Shown here piece by piece: positions 29,084-37,550 of a stretch of 47,532 nucleotides of DNA. The stretch's first letter is position 1. Every line of letters begins with the position of its first letter. The position numbers and the translations under genes are program-made. Origin of the DNA: a virus; the IMG/VR virus record IMGVR_UViG_3300047322_000395, positions 1-47,532 of that record. One strand, given 5' to 3'. Under the pieces are notes generated by a model. It saw nothing but the letters and a program-made list of their open reading frames with translations, was not told where the DNA came from and ran no database searches.

Positions 29084-30231
29084 GCGTCAACACCCAATCA
29101 TTCACGCAAATCCTGACCGGGTTCGCGACGACTGTGCAGGGCGCGGCCTCTTCGCTCGTGAACTTCGTCATCGGCTCGGTTCTCCGCGCTATCGGCGAGG
29201 GTACGGCATGGGTTGCGCTCTGGCTTCAGGGTCTCATTCTCGCTGCGAGCGCACTCACTCGCGCATCGACGTCGAACGGCGCGGACCTCGATACTTGGCT
29301 CGCTCAATTCGGCTTCGCGCGGCTCGCGCCGACGGCGGCAAGCGGCTCGGTCACGTTCTCGCGCTTCACGACGACGCAACAAGCCGTGATCCCGGTCGGC
29401 TCCATCGTTCAGACTGGCGACGGCACGCAGCAATATCAGGTCGTCGCCGATACGACGAACGGCGCCTATAGCGCGACGCTCGGCGGCTTCGTCATTGCGG
29501 CCGGTCAAGCGTCGGTCACGTGCGCAGTCGTCAGCATCACGCCCGGCTCTAACTCGCTGAGTCTGCCTGATTCGTCGGGCAACGTGAGCGCGAACACGAT
29601 CACAGCGCTTTACCAGTCGATTCCGTTTGTCGATACGGTGACGAACGCTCTGCCCTTCACGAACGGCGTCGACGCGGAAACGGACGCCGCAGCGCGCACG
29701 CGGTTCGTCGGCTATCTCGCCTCTCTTGCGCGAGCTACGAAAGCGGCAATCGGCGCGGCGATTACGGCGCTCGGCGCGAACTTCACGTATTCGATCACCG
29801 AGAACCAGACGCTTGCCGGCGCGACGCAAATGGGGTATTTCGCCGTCGTCGTCGATGACGGAACCGGCGCACCGAGTTCGACCGTTCTATCTGCCGTCTA
29901 TAACGCAGTCGACGCGGTTCGGCCGTTCACGTCATCGTTCGGCGTATTCGCTCCGACAGTCGTCAATGCAACGGTTGTTATGACGCTGCAAACGACATCG
30001 ACCGGCGTCAATCACTCGACGACGTGCGCGCTGGTTCAATCGGCGCTGCTCTCCTACATCAACACACTGCCGCTCGGCTCGAAGCTGCCGTACTTCAAAC
30101 TCGGTCAGATTGCGATCGACGCATCGAGCGACGTGCTTAGCGTGCTGACGCTGACGATCAACGGCGCGACGGTTGACCTTGCGGCGACGAGTCAGCAGGT
30201 CATCAAATCGTCGTCTGTGAGCGTGTCATGA
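29080..30231 (+). CDS. Baseplate wedge protein J-like (Mu gp47-type), 383 aa
   Basis: Forms the baseplate periphery. Segments SVNTQSFTQILTGFATTVQG, RASTSNGADLDTWLAQFGFA (the conserved LDTW), a beta-rich middle, NALPFTNGVDAETDAAARTR and YFAVVVDDGTGAPSSTVLSA (the VDDG strand) are hallmarks of the J family. Overlaps the next gene by ATGA. Strong assignment from order and motifs. Confidence 0.92.
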   Translation: MSVNTQSFTQILTGFATTVQGAASSLVNFVIGSVLRAIGEGTAWVALWLQGLILAASALTRASTSNGADLDTWLAQFGFARLAPTAASGSVTFSRFTTTQQAVIPVGSIVQTGDGTQQYQVVADTTNGAYSATLGGFVIAAGQASVTCAVVSITPGSNSLSLPDSSGNVSANTITALYQSIPFVDTVTNALPFTNGVDAETDAAARTRFVGYLASLARATKAAIGAAITALGANFTYSITENQTLAGATQMGYFAVVVDDGTGAPSSTVLSAVYNAVDAVRPFTSSFGVFAPTVVNATVVMTLQTTSTGVNHSTTCALVQSALLSYINTLPLGSKLPYFKLGQIAIDASSDVLSVLTLTINGATVDLAATSQQVIKSSSVSVS

Positions 30232-31667
30232 CGGGCGATCAGCAAGACTTTTTCAAGCGTATCAAGGCGCGCATGCCGAACGGTTGGTTCGGCTCCGACT
30301 CGCCGATTCTCGACGCGCTGATCGGCGGCATCGCATCGGCGTTCGTGACGGTCTACGCGGCGTATCAATACCTGCTCGCGCAAACCCGGCTTCAAACGTC
30401 GACCGATGGCTGGCTCGACATTTCGGCCGCAGACTATTTCGGGCCTTCGGGCTTGCTGCGGCTGCAAAACGAGACGGACGCGGCGTATCGGACGCGCATC
30501 AAGATCAACATCATCCGGGAGCGCGGCACGCGCGCCGCGGTGACGAAGATTTTGACGGACCTGACCGGTCGCGCGCCTGTCATCGTCGAGCCTGCGCGCC
30601 CGCAGGATACCGGGGCGTATGGCGGATTGGAAGGCGTGACGCTCGTCGGTGCCCCCCTGATATACCGCAAAGATTGGCAAGGCACACAACTTCTTTACGC
30701 GACTCCGCGCACGAATCAAGTTCGCTGGTCTGGCGACGTCACCCAATCGACCTGGGGGAAGCTGGCGGGCGGAACTGGCATCGCGCCGGTAGCTACGACG
30801 GCGGCGGTTGGGAGCGCGCCAGACGGCGTTAGTGCGGCTACGCGCGTCGTATTTGATCGCGGCGCAGGCGGGACAATCAGCGATTACAGCCGCCTGAACC
30901 TGACGAGCATTGCGACCGTGGTCGGGCAACCATATGTCGAGGGGGTATGGGTTCGCTCGACAGATGGGTTGTCGACGTACACCATGCAACTTAGCTTTAA
31001 TGGTGCGGCGCTTACGCCGGTCACTGTGACGCCGCAATGGAATTTCGTCACGGCGAGCCTGCCGAGCGCGGCCGACACAACTCGCACATTCCGATTCGAC
31101 ACGCAAGGCGGCGGCGGGGCGTCGCAGACGGCCGACATTCTGATGTTCGGCGGCATGCACATTCAGGGCACCGCAGCGGGGAGTTATATCCCTACGACGA
31201 CTGCCGCAGCCACAGTCACCGATTACACGCTGATCGGCAACGCGGTCACATTCGCGGCGCCCCCTGCGCCTAGCGCGTTGCTGTCGTGGAGCGGAACCTA
31301 CACGTCGCCGACGATCGCAACACCGACGACGGTATCGGGGCAATGGTTCGGCACTGGCGACGGCGTTTCGACGGCGTTCACCATCACACGCCGCTATGCG
31401 TGCGCGCTCGGATATGGCGTGACCGGCGCTTACGGCTCGCTGCGGTTGAACTATCAAGCATTCGTCACCGCGTACCGCCCTTCTGGTTCCGGCATTCCAT
31501 ACGTTCAGGGATACGGCACAAGCCCAGGCGGATACGCGACGCCATCGCGCGCCGCTTACTCAAACATCGGCCAGATGACGACCGGCGTCACCGACGCGGC
31601 GATCTATGCCGCAATCGCGTCAGTGCTCCCCGCCGCAAGCATTGCATGGGTCGCGATCAGTAACTAA
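30228..31667 (+). CDS. Baseplate/tail protein (Mu gp48-type start) with carbohydrate-binding-like domain, 479 aa
   Basis: The N-terminal 150 residues continue the wedge pattern (DGWLDISAADYFGPSGLLRL, AYRTRIKINIIRERGTRAAV), like Mu gp48/gpI, but the protein is far longer than the usual 180-230 aa. Residues about 160-330 form a beta-sandwich-like domain (GTQLLYATPRTNQVRWSGDV; YVEGVWVRSTDGLSTYTMQL) like those found on phage tail fibres and glycan-binding proteins. The end is fibre-like and Tyr/Gly-rich. This looks like a fusion of a wedge protein with a receptor-contact domain. Confidence 0.75.
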   Translation: MTGDQQDFFKRIKARMPNGWFGSDSPILDALIGGIASAFVTVYAAYQYLLAQTRLQTSTDGWLDISAADYFGPSGLLRLQNETDAAYRTRIKINIIRERGTRAAVTKILTDLTGRAPVIVEPARPQDTGAYGGLEGVTLVGAPLIYRKDWQGTQLLYATPRTNQVRWSGDVTQSTWGKLAGGTGIAPVATTAAVGSAPDGVSAATRVVFDRGAGGTISDYSRLNLTSIATVVGQPYVEGVWVRSTDGLSTYTMQLSFNGAALTPVTVTPQWNFVTASLPSAADTTRTFRFDTQGGGGASQTADILMFGGMHIQGTAAGSYIPTTTAAATVTDYTLIGNAVTFAAPPAPSALLSWSGTYTSPTIATPTTVSGQWFGTGDGVSTAFTITRRYACALGYGVTGAYGSLRLNYQAFVTAYRPSGSGIPYVQGYGTSPGGYATPSRAAYSNIGQMTTGVTDAAIYAAIASVLPAASIAWVAISN

Positions 31668-31689
31668 TCCCGCCGATATGCAGCACCAA

Positions 31690-31711
31690 GCCCGCCGCGC
31701 GCGGGCTTTTT
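31690..31711 (+). terminator. Rho-independent terminator before the tail fibre gene
   Basis: GCCCGC (31690-31695), loop, GCGGGC (31701-31706), TTTTT. Located 17 bp before the TTG start of the fibre, so its ribosome-binding site GGAG (31717-31720) is just past the hairpin. Confidence 0.85.
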
Positions 31712-31727
31712 CTATTGGAGATTCACT

Positions 31728-33122
31728 TTGGATCGCGTAACTGTCTATCCGGGCGCCATTCCGCTCGAAGTCGACGTATTAAATTCGCAGAAAAACGCCC
31801 TCTTCGCGCTCGGTCAGTTCGCGCAAGACGTGCTCGGAACCTCGACCGTTTTCACCGGCCTCGCCTGCGTTCCGAATACGCCCGCCGCGATGAACGTCAT
31901 CGTGCAGCCGGGCGCGGTGTACGCGCAAGCGGCGCTCGACGCGACGGCTTACTCGTCGCTCGCGGCTGATTCGACCGTGACGCAGAAGCAGGGCATTCTC
32001 AAGACGGCGCAGACGTTCGCGACGCCCGCGCCGACGACCTCGGGGCAGTCGATCGTCTATTTGATTTCCGGCGCGTTCCTCGAAGCCGACACGAACGCGG
32101 TCGTGCTGCCGTATTACAACGCGGCTAACCCGTCGCAAGCGTTCAGCGGCCCGAACGGAACCGGCGCATCGCAGAACACGACGCGTCAAGATACGGTGCA
32201 GTTGACGCTCACCGCAGGCGTGCCCGCGACGACCGGCTCGCAATTGACGCCCGCAACGCCTGTTGGACAAATCGCGCTCTACACGATCACGGTCGCGTTC
32301 GGCGCTTCGACTGTTGTAGCGGGCAACATCGCCAAGGTAGCGGGCGCTCCGTTCCTGACCGCAAACCTACTCGCGCAAATTCAGGCGAACGCGACGGCGG
32401 TCGCTGCTGTGCCGACGACCGGCCGCTTGATTCGCACGCTGGTCTATACGAACGTTAGCGGCACGCAAAACGTCTCGATCGATGGCGGAACGCCAACCAC
32501 TAGCGGAGCGTCTACGTATGTACCGTCCGCGTCGATGTCGTTCGCTATCGCCAAGGTTCTCGGCGGTGGCGGTGGCGGAGGCGGCACCGCTACGACGTCG
32601 ACAGGTCAGGCCGCAATCGGGAGCGGCGGCGCATCTGGATCGTTCGGCGTAAGCAAACTCACAGCGGCAACGATTGGAGCATCGCAAACCGTCACCGTTG
32701 GTGCTGCTGGTGCGTTCGGTGGGGCGAACGGTGCGGGCGGCAACGGTGGCACATCTTCGCTGGGTTCGCTGATGACCGCGCCAGGCGGCGGCGGTGGTCC
32801 AGTTGGCACCAATACAACTCCGCCTTTCCTTCAGATTTCGGGGGCGCCTGGAGCAAATGCCACTGGCGGAAACATTTTCACCAGCACGGGCAATTCAGGC
32901 ACGATGGGGTTTGCGGTCGGCTCGTTAACTCAATCTGGTGGCGGTGGGCACTCACCCCTTACTGGTGGAGGCGGTGGAAGGCCAGTGGTCGCAAACTCAA
33001 TTGGTAATGCTGCCGGGGCAGTTGGCGCGGGCGGTGGCGGCGCAGCGCTCAACGCCACGCAAGCTGGAACGACCGGGGGTATCGGCGGCGCAGGCTGTGT
33101 GATCATCGAGGAGTATGCCTAA
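31728..33122 (+). CDS. Tail fibre/adhesin with polyglycine tip, 464 aa
   Basis: Receptor-binding protein. Starts at TTG 31728, GGAG 7 nt before. N-terminal part attaches to the baseplate (DRVTVYPGAIPLEVDVLNSQ). A beta-rich Thr/Ala shaft follows to residue about 270, then a glycine-rich domain (GGGGGGGTATTSTGQAAIGS; TAPGGGGGPVGTNTTPPFLQ; GGGGHSPLTGGGGGRPVVAN) to the C-terminal VIIEEYA. Gly-rich blocks of this kind form polyglycine II helix bundles in T-even gp38 and Salmonella phage S16 adhesins, with receptor specificity in the loops between. TAATG overlap with the next gene. Confidence 0.85.
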   Translation: MDRVTVYPGAIPLEVDVLNSQKNALFALGQFAQDVLGTSTVFTGLACVPNTPAAMNVIVQPGAVYAQAALDATAYSSLAADSTVTQKQGILKTAQTFATPAPTTSGQSIVYLISGAFLEADTNAVVLPYYNAANPSQAFSGPNGTGASQNTTRQDTVQLTLTAGVPATTGSQLTPATPVGQIALYTITVAFGASTVVAGNIAKVAGAPFLTANLLAQIQANATAVAAVPTTGRLIRTLVYTNVSGTQNVSIDGGTPTTSGASTYVPSASMSFAIAKVLGGGGGGGGTATTSTGQAAIGSGGASGSFGVSKLTAATIGASQTVTVGAAGAFGGANGAGGNGGTSSLGSLMTAPGGGGGPVGTNTTPPFLQISGAPGANATGGNIFTSTGNSGTMGFAVGSLTQSGGGGHSPLTGGGGGRPVVANSIGNAAGAVGAGGGGAALNATQAGTTGGIGGAGCVIIEEYA

Positions 33123-33688
33123 TGAACTATGCGTATGTAACGAGCGGCCGCGTGCGGGAAGTCATCACGCCAATTCTCAATGATGACGGTGTTGAGATTC
33201 CGATCCAATCTCGATTCACCGCGGATTTCGTGGCGCAACTTGTCCCCTGCGACGTGAGCGTTCTTCCCGGCATGCTGTACGACGGCAAGGCGTTCGCGTC
33301 TGCCGAGCCGTCTGCCGCGGAAGAGTTGTCGGCAGCGCAGACCGCGAAAATCGCGGAGTTGTACGCCAACTATCAGGTTGCGGCGCAACTGTCGGTCAGC
33401 TACGCGACCGTGGCCGGCGTGTCTCAGACATTCCAAGCGGATTCCGCGAGCCAGAACACGCTACTCATCGCGGCAACAGGATACGGCTTTGCTGGCGCGA
33501 CGCCGGCTGGCTTCTATTGGGTCGCGCTCGACAACACACAGGTGCCGTTCACGCTCGATGACCTGAAAGGCTTGTATGGCGTGATGCTCGCGCAGGGAAA
33601 CGTCGCGTTCAACAAACTTCAGGCGCTTAAGGCTTCAGTACGCTCCGCATCAACTGCGGCCGACGTACAGGCTGTTGCGTGGGCCTGA
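33122..33688 (+). CDS. DUF4376-type tail fibre assembly protein, 188 aa
   Basis: Directly after the fibre (TAATG), as fibre chaperones are. The N-terminus MNYAYVTSGRVREVITPILN is like tail-fibre assembly proteins; the C-terminal half, FQADSASQNTLLIAATGYGF, GFYWVALDNTQVPFTLDDLK and GNVAFNKLQALKASVRSAST, is the DUF4376 domain. Likely helps fold the fibre trimer or stays attached to it. Its last 70 bases overlap a candidate minus-strand gene. Confidence 0.8.
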   Translation: MNYAYVTSGRVREVITPILNDDGVEIPIQSRFTADFVAQLVPCDVSVLPGMLYDGKAFASAEPSAAEELSAAQTAKIAELYANYQVAAQLSVSYATVAGVSQTFQADSASQNTLLIAATGYGFAGATPAGFYWVALDNTQVPFTLDDLKGLYGVMLAQGNVAFNKLQALKASVRSASTAADVQAVAWA

Positions 33689-33840
33689 TTGGTCGCGAAT
33701 ACCGGGATAGACGTGCCGCCTGATCGTTGCTCGGCGCTTTCCATGATGGCCCGCTCGCACAGCGGATAGTGCCGACAAAACTCGCCATCCTCGTAATAGT
33801 CCCAACCGACAATCTCTTTCAGCATCGTGCTTTGCCCCAT
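33619..33840 (-). CDS. Possible antisense small protein, 73 aa
   Basis: ATG 33840 to TGA 33619, overlapping the end of the DUF4376 gene by 70 bp. The N-terminal half (MLKEIVGWDYYEDGEFCRHY then PLCERAIMESAEQ) looks protein-like, with two cysteines; the overlapping C-terminal part may be a frame artefact. It fills an otherwise empty gap before the lysis genes and could be a second moron. No family recognised and no clear promoter. Confidence 0.4.
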   Translation of the reverse strand: MGQSTMLKEIVGWDYYEDGEFCRHYPLCERAIMESAEQRSGGTSIPVFATNQAHATACTSAAVDAERTEALSA

Positions 33841-33884
33841 TTTTAAATGGTCGCATGGTAACACAATCGTATGACGAACTCTGT

Positions 33885-33906
33885 AGCCGCCTCCGGGCGG
33901 CTTTTT
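33885..33906 (+). terminator. Rho-independent terminator after the tail genes
   Basis: AGCCGCC (33885-33891), loop TCCG, GGCGGCT (33896-33902), T5 tract. Ends the tail operon before the lysis genes. Confidence 0.85.
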
Positions 33907-33919
33907 CTTTGGGCGATCG

Positions 33920-34183
33920 ATGGATTTTCACATTCTCAGCGAGTGGGCCGGCTACGTCGCGTCCGCGTTCGCCGTTCTTCTCTTTTGGGCTTACCGAAGC
34001 CTCAATGCGCGAATCGACGCCGCGGATAAGGCGACTGCGGCGCTCGCCCTGCACGTCGCGGAGGAATACGTATCGGTCAAGCGCTTTGATGCGTATATCG
34101 AGCGCTTCGACAAGGCCGTTGACACGATTTTCCAGAAACTAGACAGCGTGAGCGACAAGATCGATCGCAAGGCCGACAAATGA
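33920..34183 (+). CDS. Holin/XhlA-like membrane protein, 87 aa
   Basis: ATG 33920. One N-terminal hydrophobic segment (EWAGYVASAFAVLLFWAYRS) and a long coiled-coil tail with IERFDKAVDTIFQKLDSVSD and a KADK end, the layout of XhlA-like or class III-type holin accessory proteins. The ATGA overlap with the endolysin gene supports a role in lysis (holin or pinholin). The ribosome-binding site is weak, which fits timing control. Confidence 0.7.
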   Translation: MDFHILSEWAGYVASAFAVLLFWAYRSLNARIDAADKATAALALHVAEEYVSVKRFDAYIERFDKAVDTIFQKLDSVSDKIDRKADK

Positions 34184-34827
34184 ACATCACGCCCGCCCTG
34201 CTCGAAAACGCATGCCAGTCGATGACGGTCAACGCCGCGAAATTCGCCGCCCCGCTGACTGCCGCATGCGCGCTCTACTCGATCGACACGCCGCAACGCC
34301 TCGCGGCATTTCTCGCGCAGATCGGCCATGAATCCGGCTCACTCGGCCGTTTATCCGAATCGTTCGATTACGCCATCCCTGCGCTGATGGCGACATTCCC
34401 GCGCGTGATGACGTATTCGGTCGCGGTGAAGTACGGCCGGCAACCGAACGAGAAAGCCGTTCCGCTCGACCGCCAGGCGCAGATCGCGAACATGGTCTAT
34501 GCGAACAAGTACGGCAACGGCAATGTCGCGAGCGGTGATGGAAACAGGTTCCGCGGCAGCGGATTGGTGCAAACGACGTTCCGCGCGAACTTCGCCGAAG
34601 CCGCGAAAGACATCGGCATCGACATCGTTGCGAATCCCGACCTGGTGCGCAACGACCCGACGACTGCCGCGCTCGTGGCGGGATTTTACTGGATCAATCA
34701 CGGCTTGAACGCGCTCGCGGACGCGGACGCATTCGACGAAATCACCCGCCGCATAAATCCAGCCATGCTCGGCGCCGACGCGCGGCGCGCTCGGTGGGCG
34801 AAGGCAAAGGCCGCGCTCGGCATCTAA
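34180..34827 (+). CDS. Endolysin, glycoside hydrolase family 19, 215 aa
   Basis: Peptidoglycan hydrolase for lysis. ATG 34180 overlaps the holin-like gene. The GH19 hallmark AFLAQIGHESGSLGRLSESF contains the first catalytic Glu (E51), and a second acidic residue occurs in the following helix; RFRGSGLVQTTFRANFAEAA and TAALVAGFYWINHGLNALAD are the conserved active-site cleft and core. No signal peptide, so export depends on the holin. Length is typical. Confidence 0.93.
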   Translation: MNITPALLENACQSMTVNAAKFAAPLTAACALYSIDTPQRLAAFLAQIGHESGSLGRLSESFDYAIPALMATFPRVMTYSVAVKYGRQPNEKAVPLDRQAQIANMVYANKYGNGNVASGDGNRFRGSGLVQTTFRANFAEAAKDIGIDIVANPDLVRNDPTTAALVAGFYWINHGLNALADADAFDEITRRINPAMLGADARRARWAKAKAALGI

Positions 34828-34835
34828 CTCCAAAC

Positions 34836-34858
34836 GCCCGCCCCGCGCGGGCTTTTTT
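34836..34858 (+). terminator. Rho-independent terminator after the endolysin
   Basis: GCCCGC (34836-34841), loop, GCGGGC (34847-34852), six T (34853-34858). The next ORF's ATG directly follows the T-tract. Confidence 0.85.
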
Positions 34859-35326
34859 ATGCCCATCACGCAAGCACACGAACTTAAAGAAACGCTGACC
34901 GTTGATGTCCTGACGCCGGCGCATGAGGCGCGCACGACGACGCGTCTTTTCGAATTATCGAAGCGGCAACTGATGAAGCGCGAAGACCCGCCGCGCTGCT
35001 GGATTTGCCGACGCACCGCCGATGAAGTCGGGCCGCTCGAAGCGCATCACGCCGGCATCGAGCGATCGTTCGCCGAAGGTCAAATCGATTGGGAAGTCGT
35101 GAAGCAGGATTTCCCGCATTACGACTGGACGCACTTCGACCCGGCGAACCCTTACGCCTTCGTCGACGACATGGAAGCTCAGGGCATCTTGCTTTGCAAG
35201 GTTCATCACACCGGCAAGGGAACCGGCATCCACACCATTCCGGAACCGCTGTGGCGACTTCAACGCTACCTGAAGGATGGCGTTCAGTTCACGCCGACCG
35301 AGATCATTCATCACGACCATCTCTGA
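34859..35326 (+). CDS. HNH-like Cys/His protein, 155 aa
   Basis: Contains CWICRRTADEVGPLEAHHAG and, later, ILLCKVHHTGKGTGIHTIPE, a pair of Cys and His clusters like a zinc/HNH nuclease-type fold, though the last HNH Asn/His is not clear. The ATG at 34859 lies right after a terminator T-tract with no ribosome-binding site; an internal start (ATG 34973) is possible but would remove a conserved-looking start. Homologous proteins follow the lysis genes in Burkholderia phages. Function unknown; HNH-like nuclease is a guess. Confidence 0.6.
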   Translation: MPITQAHELKETLTVDVLTPAHEARTTTRLFELSKRQLMKREDPPRCWICRRTADEVGPLEAHHAGIERSFAEGQIDWEVVKQDFPHYDWTHFDPANPYAFVDDMEAQGILLCKVHHTGKGTGIHTIPEPLWRLQRYLKDGVQFTPTEIIHHDHL

Positions 35327-35328
35327 CC

Positions 35329-35535
35329 ATGAACAAATCCAGCATTCCGACAGGCGGCATCGCCGTTTCTGCTGCGACGCTCGAACCAGCTGTGAGTTGG
35401 GCGCTCTCCGCGCTTTTCCATGCGCCGGTTCCTGAAAGCGTCGCCGTCCTCGTGACCGGCCTGCTCGGTTCCGCCGCGCACGCCGCTTACAACTACGTCG
35501 CCTCGCGCACCGCCGCCAAAGCCGCCGCACAGTAA
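35329..35535 (+). CDS. Small membrane protein, possible holin, 68 aa
   Basis: ATG 35329, two bases after the previous stop. Hydrophobic stretches (GGIAVSAATLEPAVSWALSA; VAVLVTGLLGSAAHAAYNYV) predict two membrane segments with a basic C-terminus (ASRTAAKAAAQ), as in small class II holins. If it is the holin, the XhlA-like protein at 33920 would be an accessory or antiholin. The separation from the endolysin is unusual. Confidence 0.6.
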   Translation: MNKSSIPTGGIAVSAATLEPAVSWALSALFHAPVPESVAVLVTGLLGSAAHAAYNYVASRTAAKAAAQ

Positions 35536-35558
35536 TCCCCTCCCCTCTCGCATCAATA

Positions 35559-35582
35559 GCCCGCCGCGCGCGGGCTTTTTTC
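35559..35582 (+). terminator. Rho-independent terminator before surface-protein operon
   Basis: GCCCGC (35559-35564), loop, GCGGGC (35570-35575), T tract (35576-35581). Last of the repeated GCCCGC/GCGGGC terminators. Confidence 0.85.
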
Positions 35583-35595
35583 ATTGGAGTCACGC

Positions 35596-35988
35596 ATGAC
35601 GATTGGTTTGTCCGCTACCGCGCGCAATGCTCGCCTCGACGCAATCACTTCGCAAGCCGGCGCGAATGCGCTCATCAAGTTTTACAACGGCACGCGACCG
35701 GCGACGGGCGGCACGGCGACGACGCTGCTCGCGACCGTGACGTGCGGCGCGACGCTCGCGCCCGCATCGAGCAATGGCACGCTCACGTTCAGCGCGACGA
35801 CGGCCGGCACTGCTGCCGCAACCGGTACGGCGACGTGGGCGCGGCTTACGACCTCGGGCGGCACGTTCGTCGCCGATATGGACGTCGGCACGTCGGCACC
35901 CGCTGAAATCGTCATGTCGACGGTATCGATCGTCAGCGGCGCGCAGGTCAGCATCACGTCCGGCTCTCTCACCGAAGGCAACGCATAA
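35596..35988 (+). CDS. Small beta-rich virion-surface protein, 130 aa
   Basis: ATG 35596 with GGAG upstream. After LSATARNARLDAITSQAGAN and the motif IKFYNGTRPATGGTATTLLA, the rest is Thr/Ala/Gly/Ser-rich beta structure with ending SIVSGAQVSITSGSLTEGNA. The pattern is shared with phage minor head or tail decoration proteins of the same neighbourhood. It probably pairs with the next, repeat-rich protein. Confidence 0.7.
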   Translation: MTIGLSATARNARLDAITSQAGANALIKFYNGTRPATGGTATTLLATVTCGATLAPASSNGTLTFSATTAGTAAATGTATWARLTTSGGTFVADMDVGTSAPAEIVMSTVSIVSGAQVSITSGSLTEGNA

Positions 35989-35997
35989 GGGCGAAGC

Positions 35998-37542
35998 GTG
36001 GGTACTCTCACCGGCTCAAACACAGTCTTAGCCGGCACCGAGACATTCAACCTCTCTTCGCCGGCACAAACAGACTGGATTCAGTTTCCGCAGTCGGCGA
36101 CGGCCGTCAATCGAAAGAGCGGCGGCGGCTCGACGATCGGATTGCCGACGCTGATCGGCTCCGGCGTCACGTTCACTGGCTACACAGACGGCCCGACGTT
36201 CACTTGGACTGACGGCACGCCGACAGCATCGGCGACGGCACTTGCCGGAGGCGTCTACTCCGACAACATGACGGGGACGGGGCAGGGCATCCAAATTGTC
36301 TTGCCGGCCGACACGACATCGCGCACGCTCACGATCTATTGGGCGATGTACTCCGGGCAGGGCACGCTCACCGCGACGCTCTCGGACGGCAGCGCAACAG
36401 CCTACACGGTATCGCCCACGGCGACCGGCGCGGGCAACGAGAAGTTTTACGCGACGACGATCACGTATGCGGCGAACTCGGCATCGCAGACGCTGACGAT
36501 CAAAATGCTGCTCACGACGACACAGAGCACATCGTGGAACGTCATGCTGCACGCCGTCAAGTATCTGTCGTCCGCGCCTTCCGGTGCGTCCGGCACGCTC
36601 GCGGGCACTCTGTCGGGCGTCACAGCATCGCTTTCTGGCGCGCAGTCGTTCTCTGGCTCGCTTTCGGGCGTGATGGCCGGCGTCGCTGGCGCGTTTGCGG
36701 GCGCAGAGTCGCTTTCCGGCTCACTTTCTGGCGCACTCGCGGGCGTTTCCGGCGCTGTTTCGGCGGCTGAATCGTTCTCGGCGGCGCTTGGTGGTTCGTT
36801 GACGGGCATTTCTGGCGCGTTCTCGGCTCAGGAGCGGATCGGCGCGACGCTCGGCGGCGCATTGGCCGGCGTCAGCGGCGCACTTTCGGCGGCGCAGTCG
36901 ATTCCTGGCGCGTTCAGCGCGTCACTCGGCGGCGTCTCCGGCACGATGTCGGGCGCAGAGACGATTTCGGGCGCGGCGTCTGGCTCGCTTGCGGGCATCT
37001 CCGGCTCTTTCGTCGGCGGATCGTACACCGGAATCGGCGGCGCACTGGCGGCGACGCTCGCGGGCGTAAGTGGTTCGCTCTCTGGCGCGGCGACGATTGT
37101 TCCGGTCGGCGCACTATCTGGCGCGCTCACTGGCGTCTCTGGTCAGCTATCCGGCGCGCTCGTAATCGGCGGGTCTGTTTCCGGCGCGCTCTCGGGCGTT
37201 TCTGGCGCTTTCTCTGGCGTCGCCTACACAAACCCATTAAGCGCTCTTTCCGGCTCAATGGCGGGCGTTTCTGGTGCGTTCTCGGCGCTTACCTTCGCAA
37301 ACCCTTCAGGCTCACTCGGCGGAACCCTTGCGGGCGTCACGGCGACCATTCTTGGCGTCGCCATCGACACGAGCACGCCGGCCCCGATCCGATTCTCTAT
37401 TCCGATCGAGCGCCGCATTGCTGCTGTCGAGTGTGACTCGCGGCGGCTCCCTGTTGCGAGCGAGGCGCGCGCCGCACGCGTGCCGACTGACTCGCGCCGT
37501 TTTGTCGTGTCGGCCGAATCTCGTCGCATCGAATCAACATAA
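35998..37542 (+). CDS. Long Gly/Ser/Ala repeat-rich surface protein, 514 aa
   Basis: Starts at GTG 35998. The N-terminal 190 residues are a folded beta-sandwich domain (TFTWTDGTPTASATALAGGV, LTATLSDGSATAYTVSPTAT), like carbohydrate-binding modules. Residues about 195-455 are a dozen degenerate ~24-residue units of the type SGSLSGALAGVSGAVSAAES, in which L/V/I and G recur regularly, like a beta-solenoid or long fibrous stalk. The last 60 residues are charged and basic (RRLPVASEARAARVPTDSRR). Position after lysis genes suggests a virion fibre or decoration; the family is not recognised. Confidence 0.6.
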   Translation: MGTLTGSNTVLAGTETFNLSSPAQTDWIQFPQSATAVNRKSGGGSTIGLPTLIGSGVTFTGYTDGPTFTWTDGTPTASATALAGGVYSDNMTGTGQGIQIVLPADTTSRTLTIYWAMYSGQGTLTATLSDGSATAYTVSPTATGAGNEKFYATTITYAANSASQTLTIKMLLTTTQSTSWNVMLHAVKYLSSAPSGASGTLAGTLSGVTASLSGAQSFSGSLSGVMAGVAGAFAGAESLSGSLSGALAGVSGAVSAAESFSAALGGSLTGISGAFSAQERIGATLGGALAGVSGALSAAQSIPGAFSASLGGVSGTMSGAETISGAASGSLAGISGSFVGGSYTGIGGALAATLAGVSGSLSGAATIVPVGALSGALTGVSGQLSGALVIGGSVSGALSGVSGAFSGVAYTNPLSALSGSMAGVSGAFSALTFANPSGSLGGTLAGVTATILGVAIDTSTPAPIRFSIPIERRIAAVECDSRRLPVASEARAARVPTDSRRFVVSAESRRIEST

Positions 37543-37550
37543 GGAACCGC

